From Bodo saltans (Eukaryota > Euglenozoa > Kinetoplastea > Eubodonida > Bodonidae), in the NCBI GenBank assembly GCA_001460835.1, contig CYKH01001703.1:1-64000 (forward strand): a DNA stretch of 64,000 bases, written 5' to 3'. The notes below the pieces were generated by a model. The model was not told where the DNA came from, searched no databases, and saw nothing but the letters and a program-made list of their open reading frames with translations. Made by a program: the position numbers and the translations under genes. How positions within the stretch are numbered: position 1 is the stretch's first letter; every line of letters starts with the position of its first letter. This document shows positions 18,413 through 29,500 of the stretch, piece after piece.

Positions 18413-21362
18413 ATGGACTTCCAGAGGCGGGGCTCAGTTGCCTCCTCATCCGTGATGGAAACTGCAACTCCCTCTTGCTGAATCCCTTCAGCGTCTGCAT
18501 GTGGACAATGGGCCCGGAGCCACACCGAGCGTTCAAGACATTGCAGTTGACGACGCCGTGTCAGAAGTAGGCATCGTTGTAAACGCCGCAGCGATTGCTG
18601 CATCACTAAGAATCCCGCCTGCCCTCACCCTACGTCACCTTGGCGAATCAAAAGGGCCATCACCACGGGTTGGCCACAGCATGGTGTCCTATGAAGGGAA
18701 CCTGTATGTGTACGGAGGGCGGCTTTCCATGGGGTCGCAGTACTTCAACACAGTGGCTCGTTACATGCCTTCAAGGAGCGCGTGGCACGAAGTGGAAGGG
18801 AAGGGAAGCGCACCGATGCGCAGAGGTGATCACTCTGCTGTTGTCGTCGATGATAAAATGTTTGTATATGGTGGACGGAAACAGAATATCGTCTTTGAGG
18901 ACCTCTACGCGTTTGACTTTGTATTGAAGACATGGGAACAAATTACCTTCGACGCATCGAGTAGCCCAGGCGCGATCTTTAACCACTCCGCGGTGTACAG
19001 CTCCGCCACATCCACGATGTTCGTTGTTGGTGGTGTTCACCTGCAAGGAAGCCGTCGCAACTTTGTGTTTGGATACGACATGCGTGGTCGATACTGGAGA
19101 TCTATTCGTGGACCACCCACCGTAGACCCTGGAGAGCTGCAACACTGCGTTTGCTGCCTTGATGAAGTCGGTGCGAAGCTGATTGTTGCAGGAGCTCGCG
19201 AAGACCCTACTCTTAGCGCCATGTACAACGCTGCGCAAGCCACGTTCACTCAACAGCAGATTTACCGGGAGGACGACGATCGAAGCGATGCTGGCGATAT
19301 CGGTCTAGGAGGTCGTGCAGGTAGCATTAATGGGTCCCGGTCTGCCTCCATCGGATTAGGTGGTTTGAAGAACAAAATGACAGGAGCTGCTGAAATGTCC
19401 TTCACCATGATGCATATGATGGACGTGCACACAAAAATATGGAAACGCATTCGAACAGAAATCAGTCCAGAAAGTCCCATCATTTTCTCGATGCAACATG
19501 TTGCTAGCGCAGTCATCAACAACATTACCAAACAATGCTGTGCGATGTCAATGACGAAGCGCTTGTGGTACTTTATTGTGAATCTGCGCGAGGTTGACGT
19601 GACGGGAATTAGCACAATGGTTAGTGCGGCAACCCATCGGCGTAGCGTTGCTCCCAGTAGTAGTAGCTTGCCTCCTACTGGGCGAAGCGCCAAGGGAAAG
19701 CGTGAAGCTGACTCTACTGCGCAGCAGCCTCCTTGGATGGCTACGTTTGGGCATGAATATGGAGTGTTCTGCTTGTCGCTCACCGACCTCACATGGACTT
19801 TGTCTCCCCTCATCATGCCAAAGATAAAAAAGAATCCACTTCCTGGCGATGAAGGCGTCACTCGACGTGAAACGTTCTCGATGCGCACTGCACAAGACTT
19901 TGAGCGGAAATATGCATTTGTTGTGCACTCAACTGGAAATTCAGCCAATCTCAAAGAAACCCTCGCCTTGTATGGGGGTAACAGCACTTCCGATTACGCG
20001 TGCGCCGTTGCAACACCGTCGCTGCCCCCTCGGCCGCAAGGAAATGCCCTTGATGTGCTGGCGCAACGGAACCGTGCTCGTCAAGCGATGGGCTGGTCGC
20101 TTGACGACGATGCCCTGCACGAACAGAATGATGATAGCATTAGCAAAGAATTGGAGCGCTCAGGAAAGTTAGCAGACTCCACTTCCCCAACGAATTCCGT
20201 TTCTCAGAATAATCTTATCCCACCAGCCATCGCCAGCACTCCGAAGGTTCTCAGTCCACAGAACGCCTCGCTGGTCACCATGAGTGGTGGTATGCAACAC
20301 CCAGTGCTGCAACTCGGCAAAGGCGGTGCAAAGCGACGCAAAGCAAGTCAAGCGATTCGAGTGCTGGTTCCCTACGGAATTACTGCAGGCAGTGGCACAA
20401 CGTCATCCATGTCCCACAGCAGTGTCATGGGGGGCTCCAATCCTCCTGTGAATGTTGTGGACTCTAAAGAAAAACTGAACCTTTGGATTCACCAGAACTA
20501 CCGTGAAGAGTGCAAGTGGATCTCTGAGCAGCGCTTCGCCACCGAAAAGCATTTCGTACTTGCAAAGCGTGCGGCTGCGAAGGCAAAGGCGAATGTTCGC
20601 GGTGATCGTGAAGTCAACATTCCCATTCCTCCTGCAAATGAACGAGAAGTAAGCTCTGCGCGACTGACGCAACAAAGGAAGCAAGCTAATGAAGGGGCGA
20701 GTGAGAGAAGGGAGTTGCGGATTCGATCTGGCGCGATTGTTGGAACGTTGCTGCTTGACTCTGTCGATCTACATCCAGATGTGAAGCCTCGCTTGCCTCC
20801 GGCGAAACCCTCCTCTCCAAGACGACGCTCTTCGTTCTTCAATCGCCGAGCGAGTCTCCCATCCGATAAAAATCCTACTGTTGTGACTATGATCAGCGGT
20901 GATGGTGCAGGTGCTCCTCCACAGCCAATGGAGCAGGCGCCCATGTCCATTGCGAAGATGCTTCCACACTTACGTGGTCAAAAGAAAATTGATGAAGCGG
21001 ACACAGAAGCGTCACGAATTGCACGAGTCCGCTGGGCAATTCTCCGGAAGTACGTCCTTTCCGGAGCAGCCGCTCGAATCTTGTCTGTGGTGGAAGAGTC
21101 CAAGTGCCCTGACATTTCTTGGTGGGTCCCTCACTCCGTATCCTCCTCGTCTCAGTTAGTGATGAGTCCATCGCTTTCCACGTTTACCATCATCAAGAGC
21201 AAAGATGCTGCATCCAACAACAAACGAGTCATGGCAGCGATTCCCACAAAACCCGTTCCGTATCAACTTCAATCGAAGAACTTTCACCAGCTGGATGCAG
21301 TTGCGCAGCCAAGTGGCGCCATGCTGTACACACCGCGGCTGCCTGTTCGCCCCAAGTCATAA
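18413..21362 (+). CDS. Kelch-repeat protein, apparent frameshift near its start
   Basis: About 960-980 residues. Kelch beta-propeller blades fill the N-terminal third (GPSPRVGHSMVSYEGNLYVY then GGR; MRRGDHSAVVVDDKMFVYGG; SPGAIFNHSAVYSSATSTMF then VVGG). The open frame of the repeats starts at 18456 and has no ATG before the first blade. The likely start is ATG 18413, which gives MDFQRRGSVASSSVMETATP in another frame before a stop at about 18479, so one frameshift near 18470-18480 seems to separate the two. Residues about 370-950 are long low-complexity linkers plus short helical and basic segments (LAKRAAAKAKANVRG, SPRRRSSFFNRRASLPSD). Kelch propellers bind proteins; partner and role are unknown. 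Confidence 0.8.
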
Positions 21363-21528
21363 AGTACCCGGCCACCACCGATTCCAACCAGAACGCGTAT
21401 GTACACTTTGTGATTCTGGTCTGGGGTGCACACTTATTTGCAAACGTTTTCATGAGTTCCCTTCCTGAATGCAACTACGTTTTTGAAACCTTTGCTTCTA
21501 AGAAGAAAACCGATTTCTTAAAAGGACG

Positions 21529-22812
21529 ATGATATCTATCCAAGAGGGCCTTGTGGCTGTGAAGACAGATGACATTGCAGGCCTGAAACAGCATATTCGG
21601 CACTGTATTGCTGCGGCCAGCAATATTGTGGATGACACTCATCAGCTCACAACAAGCACACGCGACGACGTGGAGCGAGAAAGGCAGCGTCGCTTGGTAA
21701 CGTACCTCAGCATGCACGATGGTTCTCGGCAGCGCACCACGTTGTTGCATTGGGCATCATACCTTGGTGGGTTGATGGCGGTGAAGCTGTTGGCTCACCA
21801 CGGAGCAGACGTGAACGCAACAGAGGCCGATGGGAAAACGGCACTCCATTGGGCTGCGTTTGAGGGCCACAAGAAGATCGTGGAGTATCTTCTGTTTGAT
21901 CGGGAGGCGAAGTATGACTTGGTGGACCTTCTTGATAACACACCGTGTCACCTTGCGCTGCTTAATGAGCACATGGAGGTGGCGAGGCTATTTCCAAACT
22001 ATCGTGTCGTGGTGGCTGGAGAACTTGCAGCAGATAAGAATTCCATTTCCCCGCAACGCAGTCCGCGGCGAACAGCTTTATCGGAAGGTTTGACGTCTAT
22101 GACGCCTGGGAGATCATTGCTCCGTCAGACATCGCCGCCCCAAGCTGCTGCTCGGTCCATCTCAGTTCCGTTCGGGAAGCTCGATCCACCAAGTGATTTT
22201 AGCGAGTCTGTCGGGCCTACACCAGCACCATCGCTTAGCGTACGGCCAATTAGCCGAAGCGGCTCCACAGAGCGGAATCGCCCCCGTACGGTTGAAGAAA
22301 AAGAAGCTCGGCGCGTTCGCAAGGAAGCAAAACAACAACGACTGCGTGATGAGCTGTTTGCGAAGCTTGTTATGGAAGCTCCAACTCCCGTAAAGCATCT
22401 TCAATTTCAATCGACTCAGCAGAATCACGTGGTTCAATCAGAAGAAATAGTCACGCGAGAGTACCATCAAAGGGATCAGCAAGCAGACGCCAACCATCGA
22501 GTTTGGTTTCATCGGCAGCAATCCGAAGAACAAACATTTGGCGCTGGGTCGCGGAGCACAACTCCACGTATGTTCAGTGTAGCCACTGAAAGGTATCGAT
22601 TACCAGACAATCCAATGTACTCTCGGTCATCAACACCACCTGGAAGTCGCCGAAGCTCTACACCTGGGCGGGCTCGTCCAGAGTGGCGTCCTCCATCGAG
22701 AACGTTTCTTCACCGAACTGAGGATAGGGACAGCACTATTGAAGCGATTCAGCAACCATATCAACCTGCTCCACGGTTGTCTATATCGCGCATGAACGTG
22801 CGCTCATACTGA
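21529..22812 (+). CDS. Ankyrin-repeat protein with disordered C terminus
   Basis: A 427-residue protein from ATG 21529. Ankyrin repeats span residues about 65-165: RTTLLHWASYLGGLMAVKLL, then HHGADVNATEADGKTALHWA, then AFEGHKKIVEYLL and DLLDNTPCHLALLNEHMEVA. The remainder is Ser/Pro/Arg rich with many RSxTPP or SRSSTP motifs, suitable for proline-directed kinases, plus a basic helix (EEKEARRVRKEAKQQRLRDE) at about 260-280. It follows the Kelch gene with 166 bases between them. A scaffold role is likely; partners are unknown. Confidence 0.8.
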   Translation: MISIQEGLVAVKTDDIAGLKQHIRHCIAAASNIVDDTHQLTTSTRDDVERERQRRLVTYLSMHDGSRQRTTLLHWASYLGGLMAVKLLAHHGADVNATEADGKTALHWAAFEGHKKIVEYLLFDREAKYDLVDLLDNTPCHLALLNEHMEVARLFPNYRVVVAGELAADKNSISPQRSPRRTALSEGLTSMTPGRSLLRQTSPPQAAARSISVPFGKLDPPSDFSESVGPTPAPSLSVRPISRSGSTERNRPRTVEEKEARRVRKEAKQQRLRDELFAKLVMEAPTPVKHLQFQSTQQNHVVQSEEIVTREYHQRDQQADANHRVWFHRQQSEEQTFGAGSRSTTPRMFSVATERYRLPDNPMYSRSSTPPGSRRSSTPGRARPEWRPPSRTFLHRTEDRDSTIEAIQQPYQPAPRLSISRMNVRSY

Positions 22813-22960
22813 ATTCATTTTCTAATGAATTTTCCAATTAGCTGTCATTTGTACTTTCTTGATTTTTATTTTTTGTACGATTTCACTTTGCTTTCTGCGT
22901 TCTGTCTCGCTAAAGTTGGGCACCCCGTCGAAAAATGTTTGTCAAAATACAATCAAAGGT

Positions 22961-22996
22961 TGTTTTTTTGTTGTGTTGTGTAGCCTTTTTGTTTAG
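22961..22996 (+). promoter_or_regulatory. Polypyrimidine tract and trans-splice acceptor for the EFCAB10-like gene
   Basis: Two T-rich tracts (tgtttttttgttgtg, then cctttttgttt) end in AG at 22995-22996. ATG 23011 follows 15 bases later. Confidence 0.65.
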
Positions 22997-23010
22997 TAGG
23001 AGCCAAGATA

Positions 23011-23448
23011 ATGTCCTCAAACGCTGCTGCAGAGTACGACGTTCAGCGGCGACAGACAGCGGAATACGTCCAGCACCACCACATCTCAGAACTCTTCGCG
23101 CACCTGATGCAGCTCGTAGTGTACAACAGGCCTGAGAATCCAAGAGCGTTTCTTGAGGCTGAAGTCCGTAAAATGCGCGACCAGAAATCCTCAACTAATC
23201 TTTTCACTGAAGATGATTTTGGTACCATGTTTGATTTGATTGACGTGACCAAGCAGAAGACCATCTCTGTGGCTCAACTTCGAAACGCGTGCAAGAACCT
23301 CGCCGCGGCTGCAGGCCAGGCCGGTGGCGTTTCTGCAGAGCAAGAGAAAGCAGTTCAGGACGCTGCTGACGAGAATGGTCGAGTAGGTGCAGAGCAGTTC
23401 AAAAAGGTTTTGTCGATGATGCTGTCCACTCAGAATCACTGGCAATAA
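23011..23448 (+). CDS. EFCAB10-like protein: RIIa/DPY30-type dimerisation helix plus degenerate EF-hand
   Basis: A 145-residue protein close in length and order to animal EFCAB10. Residues about 17-52 (AEYVQHHHISELFAHLMQLV, then PENPRAFLEAEV) match the RIIa/DPY-30-like docking helices found in flagellar proteins that bind AKAP-type helices on radial spokes. Residues about 70-92 (MFDLIDVTKQKTISVAQLRN) form an EF-hand, but loop position 12 is Gln instead of Glu and position 3 is Thr, so calcium binding is doubtful. A second degenerate hand may lie at about 115-140. A flagellar axoneme role is inferred from the family. It is the last complete gene before the assembly gap. Confidence 0.8.
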   Translation: MSSNAAAEYDVQRRQTAEYVQHHHISELFAHLMQLVVYNRPENPRAFLEAEVRKMRDQKSSTNLFTEDDFGTMFDLIDVTKQKTISVAQLRNACKNLAAAAGQAGGVSAEQEKAVQDAADENGRVGAEQFKKVLSMMLSTQNHWQ

Positions 23449-23593
23449 CGAACACACGATTTTGTAGAAGACGTTCACCGCTTGTCCTTTGCGCTAGGAA
23501 GGCAAGCGATACATCATGTTCATGTAGACAGGAGGAAATTCGCAATGCAATTGCAAAGACTTCGCCAACGTGCTTGCTTGCTACATCAAAAAC

Positions 23594-26500
23594 ATGTCAT
23601 ATTTCATANNNNNNNNNNNNNNNNNNNNNNNNNNNNNNNNNNNNNNNNNNNNNNNNNNNNNNNNNNNNNNNNNNNNNNNNNNNNNNNNNNNNNNNNNNNN
23701 NNNNNNNNNNNNNNNNNNNNNNNNNNNNNNNNNNNNNNNNNNNNNNNNNNNNNNNNNNNNNNNNNNNNNNNNNNNNNNNNNNNNNNNNNNNNNNNNNNNN
23801 NNNNNNNNNNNNNNNNNNNNNNNNNNNNNNNNNNNNNNNNNNNNNNNNNNNNNNNNNNNNNNNNNNNNNNNNNNNNNNNNNNNNNNNNNNNNNNNNNNNN
23901 NNNNNNNNTCTGAATCCGCCGCAGCTGCTGCCAAAGCTCTTCTCCTTCCGTTCACAGTAGTCGAGGGTGTCGTCAGCTCTTTGAAGATCTCAGTCCCGTG
24001 GACTGCGTTGCTTGGAGAGCCGGTCAGTGTAGAGCTAGATGGTGTTGAGCTAGTTCTTGGTCCGCTGCGAAGCCGGCCTTACATTGATGACGAAGAAACG
24101 AACCGATCAGGTGCGATCCAGTCGAAGCAACTCCAGCAATTTGACCGCTATCGTGTCAAGGCAGACGCGTCAGCTGCGACTTCATCAACACAGCCAGCAA
24201 CGTTGGCTGTGCCAGCAGCAGCAACAGGACCGTCAAATTCTGCTGCGACGGCGTCATCATCGTCTGCGTCATCTCTCATTACAACAATTGCCAGAAATGC
24301 ACACATTGTCATCCGAAACGTTGCTTGCAAGTATTTACACGACTATGCAGACCTCCACGCATCGCTTGCGTCGATGCTAGAGATTAAGATTGAAGAGATC
24401 TTTGTCTCTACAACTGACGATGAATGGAGAGCACGATTTGTCTCAGACCCAACAATGCCCATTTGCAAACAAATTTCGCTTGAAGGTTTGATGGTGAAGC
24501 TGTATCATCAAAAAGACGAGATCGACGTGAAGGCGACTACGAACGACTCATCACCGAAGGGAACATCGTCGAAGCCAAAGTGGAAAACGTGCACAACACT
24601 ACTCGCTGGTGGTGATGCGACAATTCGAGCCAAAGCGCCTGCACCTCAACCAAAACCCGTAACTCCTGGGTCTCCTCCTGCCACGCCAATCACAGATGTG
24701 CTTGTTCAGCTTAACCCCATGCACATGACCGTGACATTTGATGCTGTAAAGCATTTGTGCGCGATTGCAGAGTCACTTTCATCAAGGTACGTGGACTGCT
24801 CCGAATACCGCCGGTTTTTGCATACACTCCTTCCATCTCACGGCAACTCGGCGAGCCTCGTCATTCGTCGCTGGAAATTTGCTATTCTTGCCGTGAAGCA
24901 TCATTTAGGAACCAGGAAACGTATTTTACAATCCGACGAAACCAGCAACACATCAGCACGAGCTCAATCGCAATGGGAACAAATGAAGACGTTCTGTGGT
25001 CTTCGAAGAGAGTACATTGGGCTCTTTAAGCGACTTCAACACGTTCGCTGGCTTCCCTTGCTTGACGACAAAGAAATTGCGAGAGTCGATCATATCGAGT
25101 CCATTCTTCGAGTGGATCAAATTATTTTCTTACGATGTCTTGCTCACGCTGAGCTCTCCTTCGAGCGAGACGTTGACGATCGCCAACGATCATTGATCCT
25201 CAACGCAGAGCAGAAAAAGCCAGCAGCAACTGGATCACGATGGACATCATGGATGTATCGCGGTGGTACTACGCAGGCCCCCGCATCACCGGTGGAGCCA
25301 GCGACGGCGTCACCAAGCGCTATGTATGTCTCTCTCACCCCCGCAGAAGAGCGGGAATTTATCGTCAAAGCATTTGAAGCTGAATGGAAAATCGCAGCGG
25401 AGTACTTGTTTCTTAAAGGTAGACCGCACACGGTTGGAAATGCTGCAGCACCTGCTGCGGCTGCAGCTGCTGCCACCGCTGCAGCCGAGGCCGCCGCATC
25501 TACCGCCTCGGTGATGAGGCTGCATTTCGAGCTTTCACTGTTTTCTCTTCGCTTACTGCCCGATTTGGTGGTTGACGACAAGCAGCAGCGTGATCCTCGC
25601 TACTATCATGTATCTGTTCTACAAGGACTGAAGCAATCATTGCTTATTCAAGTGGGAGACATGCAAGCAGACGTCAACTTTGGCTCCAAGAACGTTCGGC
25701 ATGTTGTATCCTCAGAAATTGGGTTCTGCAAAGCGTATCTTGAATCTTCATGGCCAGAGGACCATGGCGGTCAGGTGACGACCACGCCCGATGATTCTGT
25801 GCAGCCATCGTGGTCAATCTGCGTGCTGGACTCCACTGCGTTGGATCCAGCAGCAAGCTTCGAAGAGTCCACGCCTCTGACGTCGTCTTTTATGACGTTA
25901 GGCCTCACAACTGATCATCACTTTGAAGTATTGGTGCAGCCATTGGTGGTGCGCCTTCCTTTGTTTGATGAAATTCAATGGTGGGCTGCGGCAGCGCAGT
26001 CACTCGTTTTGGAAATAACGAAGCTTCCTTTCTCATCGTCCACAAACCTTCGTGCCTCAGAGTCCCCTGTTGTGGTAGCACCTGCTGCCACTCCGACAGC
26101 TGCAATGAAGGTGTCGATTGTGCTGCGTCGCCTAGCTCTCGGTGTCGTGCTCAATGTTCAGAAATCCTCGAGCGCGCAGTCGGAAATCGTTTGCACATTA
26201 ACGAAAACTGAAGTGATGATAGACGAACATGGTGCGTTAACAGTCCTACTTGAATCACTCGAAGTTGAATCTACCGCACCAGTGACTCGAGGTGACGATG
26301 ATTATCGTGTAACTCTCCTACGAACGGGAAATTGGAAGGTTGAGGTGCAACAAACCAGCATCGACATTTGTCACTCTGAGCAGATTGAGGCGTGGCTTCA
26401 CCTACAGTGCGTTGCTCCCATAGGAGACGCAATTCGAGGCATTCATGCGTTGAACGCGTGTCGTCGTCCATTGAGGTCGAGGGCTGACCTTCGTAGCCAC

Positions 26501-29500
26501 ACTGCCGCCAGCCGCGACGGGGAAGTCACAGATGAGCTGTCGCCGATTGTGTCATCATTGTTACAGGAGTCTTTTGAGGGCGTTGTCTGGTTTGACGCCA
26601 ACTCGTGCGCGTTGAGAGTGCGGAACACTCACACAAAGTATTCAGCCATGAACATCGAGTGGGCTTCATATTGGGGCTTACGCGCCACGCTAGCAGTTGC
26701 TGGGCGACGACTTGCGGCAGTGGCGGCTACCCCCTTGACGAGACCCCTACCAGGGTCGCCTGTGACCAGTTTGCTGCAAGTCTCTTTCGGTGGCCTCAAA
26801 CTAAGTTTCCCAGTAGTCCTTACCCCACCAGCAAACATGAGTGAAGACGAATTCGCCGAGCTGACCATTTCTCCAAGTGCTCGATCCCAGGAAACGACTT
26901 CTGACGGCGGAAGTGCGGCGCTCAAACTGCGAATTGCATCGTCGCAAACGGACGTGATTGACTCCACATCAGTCGAAATTCGATCGATTGCCGTGACTCT
27001 TGGCTGCGATGGTGGAACGTTACTTCACTTCCCCACCACGGATGTCAAACTGGACTCTCGAACCCACACCTCTGCATCGGCACTGACAACGTCAACAACT
27101 GTCGATATTCGTGTGCGTGAAATCAGTGACGTGGTGATTACTGGTGCGTTGGTTGGGAGTGCTGAGGTACTTCAGGCCATAAGCTCCACATTCACAGCGA
27201 TGATTCCATCTATTCCGCCCGAGATTGATGTGGTGTCACCACCACCAACAACGTCAAACGACTTTGCGTTGACCTGTGTCTTTGGCGAGGGCATTCGAGT
27301 GGAGTTGTTTGAAACAGTGGCAACGCCGAACAACAGCGACACAATCGAAGCTCTTGTGGATCATCTCTACAATATCGACGAATCGTCGCCTTGCAAGAAG
27401 AATGAGCGCTCATTGCTTATCCTTGACATCGATCATCTCTCGGCGAGTGTCGTTGCTACGGATGTGGAAACCCGCATTTCTATTGATGGTTCGATTGGTT
27501 CACTTCAACAAGTCAACCCTGTGGTGGATGGAGAGCTGTTTCCTGTCATGGGTTTTGGTACCTCCAAAAGTCAATACTCACCTCAAAAGTTTGAGATGAA
27601 GATGTCTCTTCCCAGTCCCATCATTACCTCGCCGCTTCCGACACAAACAGGACCCACGATTCCTCCCCCTGCAGTGGTCGTTAGTGGTTTATTGAGAGGT
27701 GGTAAGCTCTGCTACAACCATCCATTCTTCATGAAGTTGAGCGGCATTGCCACCGACCCAGTGCTTGCTCGTCTCAGCTCGATGTCCACACTTCCTGCTT
27801 GTGTAAGAGGGCTCACGGCGTATGGAACCTGGGTAGATGCCTGGCAACAGTCAACAGCGAAGATCCGCGCAAAAGCGCCTGAATCAATCTCTTCGGCATG
27901 GACGAAACTCGATCTCTCCGTTGAGGCACTGGAAATATTGTGCGCAACAGATGCTGCCATCGCTGTTGTTGAAGAAACGTCAACATCGTACGTACGATAC
28001 CTTTTGGACCGCGTCAATGTTGGCTCAAAGCTTCTGATGCACAATCGTCGTCACCCGTTCCTACGGACAACTGTAAACATTCACGGACTTTTTGCAGAAA
28101 AAGACGGTGAAGCATGGCAATCCTTCGCAGAAAGCTTCGTCGGATCAAAGAGCGGACTCTACGAGTTTATTGGAGATGCCGAAGTTCAAATCTCTTCAAA
28201 TTTGTTGTGCTTATTTGATGAGTCAGCGCAGCAGTATCTGTATCAGTACACACCGTCGAGTGAAAACTCAACCACACTCATATCGTTAAAGAAAGGAGGA
28301 TCCGCACATCAGCAGGCAACAGACCTGCCATCGTCGTCGAAAGGCACTGTGGAGATGTTTCTCACACTTACCCAATATACATCTCTCATGAGTGTCCTTT
28401 TCCGCAATATTCTCTCACCCTTAGTTCCCACGTTTCCCACCGTCGCATCACCACCAATATCAGTTTTGATGTTCAATGCGCCAAGTGTCTGTTGCCGCAT
28501 TATGGCATCGGAACGGTGTGTGTTTGCCCTCAAGTTGACAGAAGGAATGCGTTTCTACCAAGTGGCCGGTGGGACTCTGGCTGCACCTCAAATGGCGTTG
28601 GATCTGTCCCTCCTAGTCGTCGAAGACTGCTCCCCCTCCTCTGTGGACATTGACAGATCTGTGCCGAAAGAGAAGCAATTGCTAACATTGGTGCCCAGAC
28701 TCGGCAACCAGAAACTTGTGCAAGCGCGACGAATTTCTATTCGACAGCAGCAGCAGAAAGATGAAGGCGGCAACAAAGTCGCCACCACTGATATCGAAGT
28801 TGACACCGTCACCACGACGCCACTAGTGCGCCCTCTCTTTACATTGTACGACGGCCTCATGAACTCGGTCGTTGTCGAGATGATGGCAACTGGAGCTGCT
28901 TCCGCCTCTCCATCGCTAGTTGTGAATGACCACAACCAGAACGTCGAGTCTGTGCAGGTGACCGCTCGAACAGTTGTGGACGTTCGAGGCTGCACTGTGC
29001 ACTTCTGTGAGCCCTGGGGCGAAGAACTTGCGGAGCTGCGGATGGATCTTACTCGACTTCAAATAGAAAACCTGAGCGACTTGAGTCAGCGCATGAATAT
29101 TGACGTGGCCGAGCCATTTACGCTTCGTCATGCCCTGTTCGATGAGACAGCACTTTCCATGGACGATGTCCCGTATCGATATCAGTGCCTTGTGTCCTCA
29201 TCGTCGTATCGACAGGGCCACAGTGGTGGGACTGTGGCGGCGGTAGCACCGAGCCAGGGTGGTGAGCTTTCTCCCATCATCACCGTCGCTATTACCATTC
29301 CTCCCCCGGTGGTGCCTCCAGTTGCATTTCATGCGGGTGCGGTGTTCAGTGAACAGCCAAAGCCCGCTGATTTTGGTGAGGTCGTAGTGAGTGCACGTGA
29401 CTTTGTGGTTGTCGGGCTTCCGCAACCATGGTTGCGATTCTTGCAATACATCAATGGAGAGTTCATGGACATTGCCAATTTAACCTACACGCCTCAGCAG

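Noticed and set aside
19262-19987. Minus-strand open frame of 241 codons inside the Kelch gene
   Set aside because: Antisense shadow. The + strand frame has clear linker and repeat content; the antisense product has no recognisable domain.
23545-23913. Alternative frame from ATG 23545 into the gap as the VPS13 start
   Set aside because: It is out of frame with VPS13 if the gap is really 300 bases, and it encodes basic, Gln/Arg-rich residues unlike a chorein N terminus. Because the gap size may be arbitrary it is not fully excluded.
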